This document shows, piece by piece, positions 18,317 to 26,145 of a stretch of 64,000 bases of DNA. The position numbers and the translations under genes were made by a program. The notes beneath the pieces were generated by a model. The model searched no databases. It saw only the letters and a list, made by a program, of their open reading frames with translations, and had not been told where the DNA came from. This DNA comes from Flavobacterium akiainvivens (lineage in GTDB: Bacteria > Bacteroidota > Bacteroidia > Flavobacteriales > Flavobacteriaceae). How positions within the stretch are numbered: position 1 is the first letter of the stretch; every line of letters begins with the position of its first letter. Location of the stretch: NCBI RefSeq assembly GCF_001278115.1, contig NZ_LIYD01000005.1, forward strand, positions 1,937,431 to 2,001,430, given 5' to 3'.

Positions 18317-19738
18317 TTATCGAAGCGGCAAATTCTGCGGCAGGTTATCTATATACATTTCTGTTCCAAACTGGCGCAGCTCTTTAGCGCCTTTAAACAG
18401 TGTTGCACCGCCCTGTGCCGTACGGAAGTTGCCGTGGCGGCCATTTGCTGTTATATCGCTTATGGCGGCGGCAAAAAGCGGTTCTGATGCATTGCCCAGC
18501 TCGCCCATGTTGGTATAGTCTTCCGGCAGCTCTATGGTAGGGTCTATACCGGCGCTGTAGTCGCCAAAGCCATCGGCATTAATAGTGCGCAGTACAATGG
18601 GCTGCATGGCATAGCGGTGTGCCGAGGTGCGGTTGCTTCTTGAAAAGTTCATAGAATCATACAACGTAACCGAACCTACGTTTTTACCGGTGGTGGTAGT
18701 GCCTATAACCACTACATCTATATAAGGTGTAAGGCAGTTTATAACCAGCTCACTGGCCGATGCCGTGCTGCCGGTAGTTAGTATGTATACCTTATTAAGG
18801 TTAAGGCTGTTTATGGCAGTGCCGTTTATGTTATCGGTAAACAGGTTTTGCAGGTCGTTTTGGTTAAGGTGTGCCATAAGCTTGGCGTTCCACTCCTGCT
18901 GGGCAAAAAGCTGCCCGTTAAACTGCCCGGTTATCATACTGGCCAGGTAGGTGGCGGTTTGCACGCTGCCCCCGCCATTGTAGCGCAGGTCAAGCACCAG
19001 GTCGGTCACCCCTGCCCCTTTCAGCTGGCCAAAGGCATCGTTAAGGGCGTTGTTGTAGCCGCTGTAAAAACCGTTGTACATAAGGTAGCCTATGTTGTGG
19101 CCTCCCTGGCTTACCACGCTGCCGGTATAAATAGGGTTTTCAGAATATTCAAAGCGTGTAAGGCTTACCTCCTGCCCGTTTGGCGTAAGGGTAGTACCGT
19201 TATAATCGGCAAAATTAAGGGTGTAGGTTTCTGCCGAAAGCAGTTCCTGGTAGTTGTCAACAGTAAGGGCTGTTCCGTTTACGGCATAAAATATATCGCC
19301 GCGGTGTATGTTTTTAGTACTGGCATCGCTGTTAGGCAAAATATAGCGCACATAGCCAAACAACGTATTAGACCCAGCAGAGGGGCGCACCAGGCCAAAC
19401 TCGGCGCCGTGTATTTTGTAGGTGCCCTGTAATGCATTTTCAAGCACATTGTAGTCGCTGTACATTACGCTCCAGCGGTCTACTGTGCCACGCTGATAGA
19501 GCAGGCTTTCAAAAAGTTCGCCGGGTGTAAAGGGCTGTATAAAGTTATTAAGCACCTCCTGGTTTGTATAGTGGTCATCGCTCAGGGCGGGTACATCTGC
19601 CTGCCACAGGTAGTACAGGTTAAGGCCTTTCCAAATAAAATCGTTAATGGGCACGGCGGTGTCGTCCTGGTCTTCACAGCTTATAAAAGCAGCCGGAACC
19701 GCCAGTAATAACAGTATGTAAAGCGAAATCTTTTTCAT
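18317..19738 (-). CDS. S41 family C-terminal processing peptidase, lipoprotein
   Basis: From the start at MKKISLYIL the product has 473 residues and a lipoprotein signal (AFISCEDQ). An upstream ATG (19756) adds six residues and is less likely. A PDZ domain is seen around IHRGDIFYAVNGTAL. The S41 core follows, with the strand VLDLRYNGGGSV, the serine region TTGSTASASELV and a Lys candidate in TTTGKNVGS. It is probably a cell-envelope serine protease of the CtpA/Tsp kind. Its substrate is not known. Confidence 0.85.
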   Translation of the reverse strand: MKKISLYILLLLAVPAAFISCEDQDDTAVPINDFIWKGLNLYYLWQADVPALSDDHYTNQEVLNNFIQPFTPGELFESLLYQRGTVDRWSVMYSDYNVLENALQGTYKIHGAEFGLVRPSAGSNTLFGYVRYILPNSDASTKNIHRGDIFYAVNGTALTVDNYQELLSAETYTLNFADYNGTTLTPNGQEVSLTRFEYSENPIYTGSVVSQGGHNIGYLMYNGFYSGYNNALNDAFGQLKGAGVTDLVLDLRYNGGGSVQTATYLASMITGQFNGQLFAQQEWNAKLMAHLNQNDLQNLFTDNINGTAINSLNLNKVYILTTGSTASASELVINCLTPYIDVVVIGTTTTGKNVGSVTLYDSMNFSRSNRTSAHRYAMQPIVLRTINADGFGDYSAGIDPTIELPEDYTNMGELGNASEPLFAAAISDITANGRHGNFRTAQGGATLFKGAKELRQFGTEMYIDNLPQNLPLR

Positions 19739-19847
19739 TGCAGTTTTTATTATCAAAACGTAAATTTAATTTTTTTACTGTTATGTTGTAACAAAAAAAA
19801 TACTTATTCGTCTTGACTGTATAAACCAACAACAAACCACGTTAATT

Positions 19848-20363
19848 ATGAACCAGGCGGAGTTTATAAAAACAATATCGCCGTTTAAGGATAAGGTGTT
19901 CCGGCTGGCCCGCAGGCTGCTGGTTAGCACTGAGGAGGCCGAAGACGCCACCCAGGAGGTGCTGGTTAAGCTGTGGAACAGCCGCGAGAAGCTTAGTGAC
20001 TATAAAAGCGTAGAGGCTCTGGCCATGACCATGACCAAGAATTACTGCCTGGACAGGCTTAAAAGCAAGCAGGCAAGCGAAATGCGTATTGTGCACAGCA
20101 ACTACTCCAGCCACGATGCAGGGTTGCAGCAACAGGCCGAAGACCGCGACAGCTGGAGCTGGGCCGAAAAAATTATGGCACAACTGCCCGAGCAGCAACG
20201 CCTGATAATGCAAATGAGGGATATAGAGCAATACGAATTTGAAGAGATTGCCAAAATAATGGATATGAACGAAACCGCAGTGCGCGTAGCTTTATCAAGG
20301 GCACGAAAAACACTGAGGGAAGAACTTACAAAAACACACAGTTATGGAATTAAGAGAAATTGA
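19848..20363 (+). CDS. ECF-type RNA polymerase sigma factor
   Basis: The 171-residue product has a sigma region 2 (about residues 10-75, DATQEVLVKLWNSRE) and a region 4 (about 110-165, LPEQQRLIMQMRDIEQYEFEEIAKIMDM in part) with the helix-turn-helix NETAVRVALSRARKTL. It overlaps the next gene by 20 bases, so the two are translationally coupled, as usual for an ECF sigma factor and its regulator. Confidence 0.92.
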   Translation: MNQAEFIKTISPFKDKVFRLARRLLVSTEEAEDATQEVLVKLWNSREKLSDYKSVEALAMTMTKNYCLDRLKSKQASEMRIVHSNYSSHDAGLQQQAEDRDSWSWAEKIMAQLPEQQRLIMQMRDIEQYEFEEIAKIMDMNETAVRVALSRARKTLREELTKTHSYGIKRN

Positions 20364-20790
20364 AACGCTGCTGGATAAATACTTTGACGCCGAAACCACT
20401 ATAGCTGAAGAAAACACGCTTAAGGCTTACTTTGCCGCAGGCAATATAGCCCCGCACCTGGCGCAGTATGCCCCAATGTTTGGCTACTTTGCCGCACAGC
20501 AGGAGCAGCATTTTGATAAGCCCCTGCCGCTAAAAACAAAGGTTAACTATACAAAATGGCTATCTGTAGCGGCAAGCCTGGTACTACTGTGCGGCATGCT
20601 GGCCTGGTTTATAAACACCAACCCGCCGCAGCAACAACAGGAACTGGGCACTTATGATGACCCCGAGGTGGCCTTCAGGGAAACCCAAAAGGCACTGGGC
20701 CTGCTGAGCAGCAAGGTTAACATGGGCGTAAAAGGGGTTAACTACCTGGGCGAGTATGAACGCGCCAAACAAACCGTATTTAAAGAATAA
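20344..20790 (+). CDS. Putative anti-sigma factor, single membrane segment
   Basis: The 148-residue product has an acidic helical N-terminal half (residues 1-60, with IETLLDKYFDAETTIAEE), one membrane segment (about 70-89, WLSVAASLVLLCGMLAWFI in part) and a short outer tail. This layout, and the overlap with the sigma gene, fits an anti-sigma protein holding its sigma factor at the membrane. No named family was recognised with certainty. Confidence 0.6.
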   Translation: MELREIETLLDKYFDAETTIAEENTLKAYFAAGNIAPHLAQYAPMFGYFAAQQEQHFDKPLPLKTKVNYTKWLSVAASLVLLCGMLAWFINTNPPQQQQELGTYDDPEVAFRETQKALGLLSSKVNMGVKGVNYLGEYERAKQTVFKE

Positions 20791-20827
20791 ACTATAATCA
20801 TCAATCAACCTTTTAAATTTAAAAATC

Positions 20828-21301
20828 ATGAAAAAATTTGTAATCACCACCGTTTTAGCCCTTGCGCCATTCTTTACTTTTGCACAAAGCGCATTTGATA
20901 AGTTTAACGATGTAGAGGGCATTGAAGCCGTAGACATTAGCGGCTCTATGTTTGACATGATAGGCGACCTGGTTAAAAAAGAAGCCGGCAGCGAGGCCGA
21001 TAAGCTTAAAGACCAGATTAAAAACATAAAAAGCCTTAAACTGTATACCACCACGGTAAAAAAATACAAGAAACAACTGCGCGAAACGGCCGATGAGTAC
21101 CTGAAAACCAACAAGCTTGAGCAGCTGATGAGTATTAACGAAGAGGGCTCTAAAATTAAAATCTATGTAAAGCAGGATGCCGCCACCAGCATTATTAGCG
21201 AAGGCCTTGTGTTTATAGACGATGCTGAAGATAAAGAGCTTATGGTATTCTCCTTTACGGGCAGCCTTGACCTGGCGGCGCTTACCGAAAGCAAAAAATA
21301 A
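20828..21301 (+). CDS. DUF4252 family secreted protein, copy 1
   Basis: The 157-residue product has a signal peptide (ending FTFAQ) and the DUF4252 pattern: FDKFNDVEGIEAVDIS near the start, a central stretch on LKLYTTTVKKYKKQL, then EQLMSINEEGSKIKIYVK. Function is unknown. It is the first of three such genes after the sigma/anti-sigma pair. The family often stands beside ECF sigma factors in Flavobacteriia, so the proteins may be regulon targets or part of envelope sensing. Confidence 0.8.
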   Translation: MKKFVITTVLALAPFFTFAQSAFDKFNDVEGIEAVDISGSMFDMIGDLVKKEAGSEADKLKDQIKNIKSLKLYTTTVKKYKKQLRETADEYLKTNKLEQLMSINEEGSKIKIYVKQDAATSIISEGLVFIDDAEDKELMVFSFTGSLDLAALTESKK

Positions 21302-21345
21302 TTGTACTACTACTTATTACCCAAAGACCATAAATTTTAACTGAA

Positions 21346-21867
21346 ATGAAAAAGTTTGTAATTGCCTTACTTATTGCTATGCTGCCTGTTGCCTCTTTTG
21401 CGCAGGATGCCTTTGCAAAATTTGAAGATGTAACCGAGATAACCTCAATTATTGTAAATAAAAAGATGTTTGAGCTTATGGGCCAGGTAAAGCTTGACCC
21501 TAAAGATAAAGAGGGCCAAAAATACCTTGCGCTGGTTAAAAAGCTGGACCACCTGAGGGTGTTTACCACCAGCAGCAATAAATACTCCGGCGAGCTTAAA
21601 AATGCGGTTACGGGCTACCTTAAATCGCACCCGCTGGAAGAGCTTATGCGTGTAAACGAGGGCGGCCAGAACATTAAAATCTATATTAAAAACGGGGCTA
21701 CTGCCAGCCAGGTTAAAGAGCTGCTTATGTTTATGGACGGTGGAAAAAGCGAAACCGTACTGCTATCGCTTACCGGTAATTTTGACCTGAACGACCTGAG
21801 TGTGCTTACCGAAAAAATGGCGCTGCCGGGTGGCGAGCAACTAAAGCAGGCCGCTAAAAAACAGTAA
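21346..21867 (+). CDS. DUF4252 family secreted protein, copy 2
   Basis: The 173-residue product has a signal peptide (ending ASFAQ). It aligns with copy 1 along its length (FAKFEDVTEITSIIVNKKMFELMG; LEELMRVNEGGQNIKIYIK). It lies 44 bases after copy 1 and 3 bases before copy 3. A tandem duplication followed by divergence is likely. Function unknown. Confidence 0.8.
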   Translation: MKKFVIALLIAMLPVASFAQDAFAKFEDVTEITSIIVNKKMFELMGQVKLDPKDKEGQKYLALVKKLDHLRVFTTSSNKYSGELKNAVTGYLKSHPLEELMRVNEGGQNIKIYIKNGATASQVKELLMFMDGGKSETVLLSLTGNFDLNDLSVLTEKMALPGGEQLKQAAKKQ

Positions 21868-21870
21868 TAT

Positions 21871-22455
21871 ATGATACGCTTTATAATAACATCGCTGGCC
21901 GCACTGGCTGCACTGCTTATGGCATCGTGCAGTAACGAGCCCACCGTGCAAAAGTATTTTGTAGAGAAATCAGGCCAAAAGGGCTTTATGGCGGTAGATA
22001 TTGCACCAAGCATTATACAAACCGAAAAGCTGAAGCTTACGCCCGAGGAAAAAACAGCCGTAAACAGCCTGCACCATATTAACGTGCTGGTGTATAAGGC
22101 AGACTCGCTAAACCCCGGCATACTTGATAAGGAACAGGCGAGCGTAAAAAGCCTGCTGAAAACCGATAAGTATGACCAGCTGATAAAGTTTAACAGCAAG
22201 GAAGGCAGCGGCTCTATAAACACCAAGGGCGAAGGCGAACACCTGGAGGAGTTTATTATTTACCTGCATCAAAAAGATAACGGCCTGGGCCTTGTGCGCG
22301 TTACCGGAAAGGATATGACCCCGGCTAACGTAATGACCATTGCCGGGCTGATAAGCAAGGGCGGGCTCGATATGAACCAGCTTAAGCCGCTACAGCAAAT
22401 GATGCAGGGTACACAAACCCAGACCCAGGCCCCTGTAACACCGGTTAAGCCGTAA
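21871..22455 (+). CDS. DUF4252-like lipoprotein, copy 3
   Basis: The 194-residue product has a lipoprotein signal (LMASCSNE, Cys19) instead of a cleavable one. Its core pattern is weaker but recognisable (INVLVYKADS; YDQLIKFNSKEGSGSINTKG). The tail is rich in Gln, Thr and Pro. It closes the sigma-factor operon ahead of the terminator at 22479. Confidence 0.7.
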   Translation: MIRFIITSLAALAALLMASCSNEPTVQKYFVEKSGQKGFMAVDIAPSIIQTEKLKLTPEEKTAVNSLHHINVLVYKADSLNPGILDKEQASVKSLLKTDKYDQLIKFNSKEGSGSINTKGEGEHLEEFIIYLHQKDNGLGLVRVTGKDMTPANVMTIAGLISKGGLDMNQLKPLQQMMQGTQTQTQAPVTPVKP

Positions 22456-22478
22456 TAAAATATTAGTTTTTTTAAAGG

Positions 22479-22521
22479 TTCCGCGGGATGCATTTTAAGG
22501 TGCTGTTCCTGCGGATTTTTT
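22479..22521 (+). terminator. Terminator of the sigma/DUF4252 operon
   Basis: TTCCGCGGGA and TCCTGCGGA pair with one mismatch around a loop of about 20 bases, and TTTTTTG follows. Confidence 0.65.
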
Positions 22522-22522
22522 G

Positions 22523-22710
22523 TTACCGAAATGAATTCCCTAACGGGAAATCTGGAATAAACATTAACAGTGCTACCGAAATTAAATCGCTACGCGATAC
22601 CAATACCCTGTAGATTAAATATGCCCTTCGATTTTTCCCGTTAGGGAAAAGATTTCGGTAGGAATAAAATTAGCATCGTTGCTTTTTTGCCGTAGGCAAT
22701 TAATTTCGGT
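22523..22710. repeat. Four REP-like units, two in each direction
   Basis: Each unit joins ACCGAAAT with a short hairpin. Two face right: 22523-22548 with CCCTAACGGG and 22573-22600 with CGCTACGCG. Two face left: 22634-22661 with CCCGTTAGGG then ATTTCGGTA, and 22688-22710 with GCCGTAGGC then ATTTCGGT. The pairs point toward each other, as in REP arrays moved by a Y1-type (RAYT) transposase. No such transposase is in the window. The gap from 22711 to 22997 holds one weak further copy (GCCCGTAATGGG near 22774) and no gene. Confidence 0.6.
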
Positions 22711-22997
22711 TCCAAAGCCAATATAAAATATCCAAAACTTCCCTACTTATCCGAAATTCAAAATTTTGCTTTTGCCCGTAATGGGATTTAATATTTCACA
22801 CCATAGGGGCACCCGTTTGCCGGTTTTGCACAAAATGGGGTGTTTTTAGCGTAACTCAAACTCCAATTGTGAAATATTAAGCCAAAAACAGCCTTTTTTG
22901 GCTCGAAATGGATAGGCCAGACACAGCAATTCATGCCAAAAAGTGCCCTTTTTAGCAGAAAGTGAAAAATTAAACCGGTAAATCTGTAGGTTTTTAA

Positions 22998-23372
22998 TTA
23001 CGAAATGACCTGGCTTTCGTGTGCGGCGATAACCTGCCAGCTGCCGGCTTCGTTCTTTTTCCATACCCGGGTGTAGCGGTGGATACCTGCAAAGGTATGT
23101 CCTGAAAATGAACCACTTATATCTACCACTACCGATACCACGGCTACATCGCCATAATCCTGTATAAACTGCGCGCCGGTTTCCAGGCTGAAAATCTGCA
23201 AGTTACCCGAACGGTGGGTCTCCAGGTCGTCTCCTTTGGTAACCAGGTGCCCTGCATGGTTGGTAAAGATAACGCCCTCATGCAGGAGGCTGTCAAGCAC
23301 GGCTACATTACTGGTCTTCATAGCCTCAATTAGCTGTGCATCAAGGGTTTCTATTTGCATTATGGTATCCAT
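22998..23372 (-). CDS. SnoaL/DUF4440-type NTF2-like protein
   Basis: The 124-residue product has the cone-shaped NTF2-like fold, judged from the opening helix (MQIETLDAQLIEAMKTSNV), LDSLLHEGVIFTNHAG and the closing strand RVWKKNEAGSWQVIAAHES. Members bind small molecules or act as simple isomerases or hydrolases, but no active residue can be named. A second in-frame ATG at 23360 is possible. It lies 3 bases after the gene at 23376, so the two form an operon. Confidence 0.8.
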   Translation of the reverse strand: MDTIMQIETLDAQLIEAMKTSNVAVLDSLLHEGVIFTNHAGHLVTKGDDLETHRSGNLQIFSLETGAQFIQDYGDVAVVSVVVDISGSFSGHTFAGIHRYTRVWKKNEAGSWQVIAAHESQVIS

Positions 23373-23375
23373 ATC

Positions 23376-23933
23376 TTAGTGGGGAATTAGCATTTTAAAC
23401 AGTTGGGGGTAGTGGGTAACAAAGCCATCGGCATCAACAGTGATATCTGCACTAAAGTTACCACCCTCATTTTCAAAGCGATACAAGCCATCGGTAAGCC
23501 GTGTGTAGCGTTGGGTGTCCTTACGCACCTCCCCGGCAAGGATGTCAAAATACAGTACTTCTACTTCCGTCTGTTGCCCATCCTGAAGCTTTAACCCGTT
23601 AACAGCCAATGAATTGGTAAACGGCGTTAGCGAAATATCTACATAGTTACATTCGGCAAACTCAGCGCAATCGCCACCATTGTTGTCTACCCAACCCGCT
23701 TCAGTATGCTCAAAATCAAAGTGTTGCGCTTCAGTACCTACCGTAAAACGGATGTCAATGCACTTTACAGTCCAGTTTAGTTTAAGTTCCAGCACATAGT
23801 CTACATATACGGCTTTGGTGCCTGCCCAGCCCTCAATCTCACTGCGCACCACAATGCCGGTATCAGTATAGTTTACTGCGCAATGTTCCTCAGTATCAAG
23901 GTGTAACCCTTCCCAAACTATGCTCTTTTGCAT
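23376..23933 (-). CDS. Putative glycolipid-binding family protein
   Basis: The 185-residue soluble product resembles the Glycolipid_bind family (PF06475) in its pattern: an opening VWEGLHLDTEEHC, a central WVDNNGGDCAEFAECNYVDISLTPFTN and a closing strand that ends near YPQLFKML. Structures of the family show a beta barrel with a lipid-like pocket, but its cellular role is unsettled. It is the first gene of a two-gene operon with the NTF2-like protein. Confidence 0.7.
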   Translation of the reverse strand: MQKSIVWEGLHLDTEEHCAVNYTDTGIVVRSEIEGWAGTKAVYVDYVLELKLNWTVKCIDIRFTVGTEAQHFDFEHTEAGWVDNNGGDCAEFAECNYVDISLTPFTNSLAVNGLKLQDGQQTEVEVLYFDILAGEVRKDTQRYTRLTDGLYRFENEGGNFSADITVDADGFVTHYPQLFKMLIPH

Positions 23934-24010
23934 ACTGTAGCTTTTTACTGCAAGTTAAGAAATTTCTGTAATTACCTGATTTTGTTTAAGAAAGCTTTAA
24001 GCAAAAAATT

Positions 24011-24063
24011 AGGGTTTGTAGCTTACATTTGCGCTCCCCCAAACACAACAAACTACAAACCCT
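24011..24063 (-). terminator. Long-loop terminator-like stem after the M48 gene
   Basis: AGGGTTTGTAG (24011-24021) and CTACAAACCCT (24053-24063) form a perfect 11-bp stem with a 31-base loop. On the minus strand it is followed by AATTTTTTGC. The loop is longer than in common terminators. Confidence 0.5.
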
Positions 24064-24083
24064 ATAATACTATAAAAAACTAA

Positions 24084-25193
24084 TTATCTGGCTTTTACAT
24101 AACCCACACGGGCACCTTTTTCGTTTACTAAAGCACCACCGTTGCCTACATATATCTTGGTCGACTTGTTGTCGGCAAACATAAGCGAGTACCCCTGGCG
24201 GTCGCTCTTGTAAAGGGTAGCTATAAGATATACGTTATCTCCCTCAACCTGAACGAGTTTGCCTTTATCAGTAACACAATATTTACCTTGCGGACTCGAA
24301 CTCAGGTACACGTCAGACATTACTTTATCAGTCGGCGGTTTGTTTACAACATCTTTATTATTAGACGTTTGTGTTGTAGCTACGGTGTTCCTGGCGGCAG
24401 GCTTAGGTGGTGTAGCCCTTGCGGGGGCAGGCTGGCGTTTTTGCTGGGTGGTGGTTACAACAGCGGCTGGTTTAGGCTTGGGTGCAGGAGTAGCATTAGC
24501 CTTTGGTGTTGAAGCTTTTACAGTTGTTTGAGCAGTGGTATTGGGCTGTGTAGCCGTTGTTTTGGGTGCAGCCTGGGACTTGGGCTTGTAGGCAACTGCA
24601 GTATTATCTGCAGAGGCGTTGTTCCAGCCTGTAGCAATATAGGCCAGCCTGTCGCCTTTTGCGGGGTGGGTGTGGCTGCCTTTAAGCGATGCTATAATAC
24701 TCATAACTACCTGAGCCTCTTCGAGTGACGCACCCATTTTACGCAGTACAAACCCGCTGAATTCATCGGCTTCAAGCTCAGTTTTAGGGCGGCTGCCCAC
24801 CTGGTCGAGTGTATGCCCGTTAAGGTGGTGGCCTATTTCGTGCGCCAAAATACTAATAGCTGCCCAGCGTGTACCGCTCTGGCTTTCAATCTGCTGCATA
24901 AATTTAGGGTTGTACAGCAGGTAGCGCTTGCCTTTAATAAACACGGCAGCGGCATTTGGCACATTAGCAATACGCAGTTCAAAATTGGGCTTTAACCCAA
25001 TGACTGCCATAATGTTAGTAACAATATCCTGCGTTTCGACATCGGCATCATAAGCCGTAATGGTTCCGGTAATCTGTTCGCCATAGTAGCTACACATAGA
25101 GGTGTATTTGGCGTCTCCAAAGTTTTTTTGTGCAAATGCCGGCATAATACAGCACAGCATAACAGTTAAAATGCAGATTTTAAGGCTTTTCAT
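24084..25193 (-). CDS. M48-type zinc metalloprotease, secreted
   Basis: The start at MKSLKICIL gives 369 residues with a signal peptide (ending PAFAQ); an ATG three codons earlier is less likely. The zinc motif HEIGHHLNGH is present, with the third ligand Glu in ELEADEFSGF, as in M48 peptidases. A linker rich in Pro, Thr, Ala and Lys (about residues 200-295) leads to a C-terminal domain with SSPQGKYCV and a GYVKAR end. The lack of membrane segments places it in the periplasm. Substrate unknown. Confidence 0.8.
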   Translation of the reverse strand: MKSLKICILTVMLCCIMPAFAQKNFGDAKYTSMCSYYGEQITGTITAYDADVETQDIVTNIMAVIGLKPNFELRIANVPNAAAVFIKGKRYLLYNPKFMQQIESQSGTRWAAISILAHEIGHHLNGHTLDQVGSRPKTELEADEFSGFVLRKMGASLEEAQVVMSIIASLKGSHTHPAKGDRLAYIATGWNNASADNTAVAYKPKSQAAPKTTATQPNTTAQTTVKASTPKANATPAPKPKPAAVVTTTQQKRQPAPARATPPKPAARNTVATTQTSNNKDVVNKPPTDKVMSDVYLSSSPQGKYCVTDKGKLVQVEGDNVYLIATLYKSDRQGYSLMFADNKSTKIYVGNGGALVNEKGARVGYVKAR

Positions 25194-25281
25194 ACAATAC
25201 AAAAGGGAATTAGGTGCGTTTAAAACATAAACGCAAATGGCCTGCCAAAAAGTATTGTATTAAAGCTTTTAGGAGTGTTAA

Positions 25282-25380
25282 AGTCCTGATTTTATGATTT
25301 CAAGCGTTTGCGCCAGCCGGTCAGCATCATATTTAAGCAATATGTGGGGAGTAATTCTTACATTCTCATGGGCAGGATAA
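25282..25380 (-). pseudogene. Possible C-terminal remnant of a PLP-dependent aminotransferase (class V type)
   Basis: Read on the minus strand, about 31 codons ending in TAA give HENVRITPHILLKYDADRLA and then QTLEIIKSGL. The pattern VRITPH...DADRL..TLE resembles the ends of class V aminotransferases and cysteine desulfurases. No start or upstream domain remains. The match is by eye and short. Confidence 0.3.
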
Positions 25381-25415
25381 AACAATAAATTAATAAGTAC
25401 AAAATCTCTTAAACA

Positions 25416-26063
25416 TTACATTATTCTAACAATACGCGAACATATAGTCATAATTAATACCACTATACCAAGCAGCAAGATGATTTTAGCATGTTGACGG
25501 TTACTCCTGTTGTAGGTAAACACCCTTTCGCCATTAGGTAATGTTTTTTTAGAATAATACACCATATAACCCGTAAATATACCAAACAAACCGCCAAGAA
25601 GTGCCGTAAAATACCCAATAATAATCCATGCAATGCCTACTTCTTCGGGCTTTTCAAGTTCATACAACCGCTCCATTTCTTTCCTCTCTACTTCCTTATC
25701 ATCAATTTGTTTACCCCTCTCTGCTAAAAGCCTCTTAGCCAGCACATAATCAATCTCACTCCATTCATCTTTTTTTTGAATCACTTCAAACAGCTCTTCA
25801 TCGGTAAACGAAAAAAGATAGTAATCTTCCGGCAACTCGGCAATCCATTTACCCGCCTGCTCTTCCAGCAAAGCCTCTGCCCGCTTAAAATCGGCCGGGT
25901 TTAGCTGTATTTCATAGTCAGTAAAGGCACGCCCAAAACTACCGTCGAGTGATGCACCGTTATCGGCAAAACGGGTTACTATACCGTTGGCTTCCAGCAA
26001 CTGTTGGGTTTCGCGGGCCTGGACGGCATTATTGTATTTTTTAAAAGAGACAAATTGTTGCAT
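25416..26063 (-). CDS. DUF2007-domain membrane protein
   Basis: The start at MQQFVSFKKY gives 215 residues; an ATG 11 codons upstream adds an unlikely extension. The N-terminal 70 residues fit the DUF2007 (signal-transducing-like) fold (NAVQARETQQLLEANGI, then FKRAEALLEEQ). A charged middle region is followed by two membrane segments (about residues 145-170 and 193-213). Function unknown. It is divergent from rmuC. Confidence 0.7.
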   Translation of the reverse strand: MQQFVSFKKYNNAVQARETQQLLEANGIVTRFADNGASLDGSFGRAFTDYEIQLNPADFKRAEALLEEQAGKWIAELPEDYYLFSFTDEELFEVIQKKDEWSEIDYVLAKRLLAERGKQIDDKEVERKEMERLYELEKPEEVGIAWIIIGYFTALLGGLFGIFTGYMVYYSKKTLPNGERVFTYNRSNRQHAKIILLLGIVVLIMTICSRIVRIM

Positions 26064-26145
26064 GGCTGGTTTGTGATTTGCCCAAATATACCACAAAAAC
26101 TTTTACGATTATTTTCTTACCTTTACCCTTTAAATTACAGCACAA

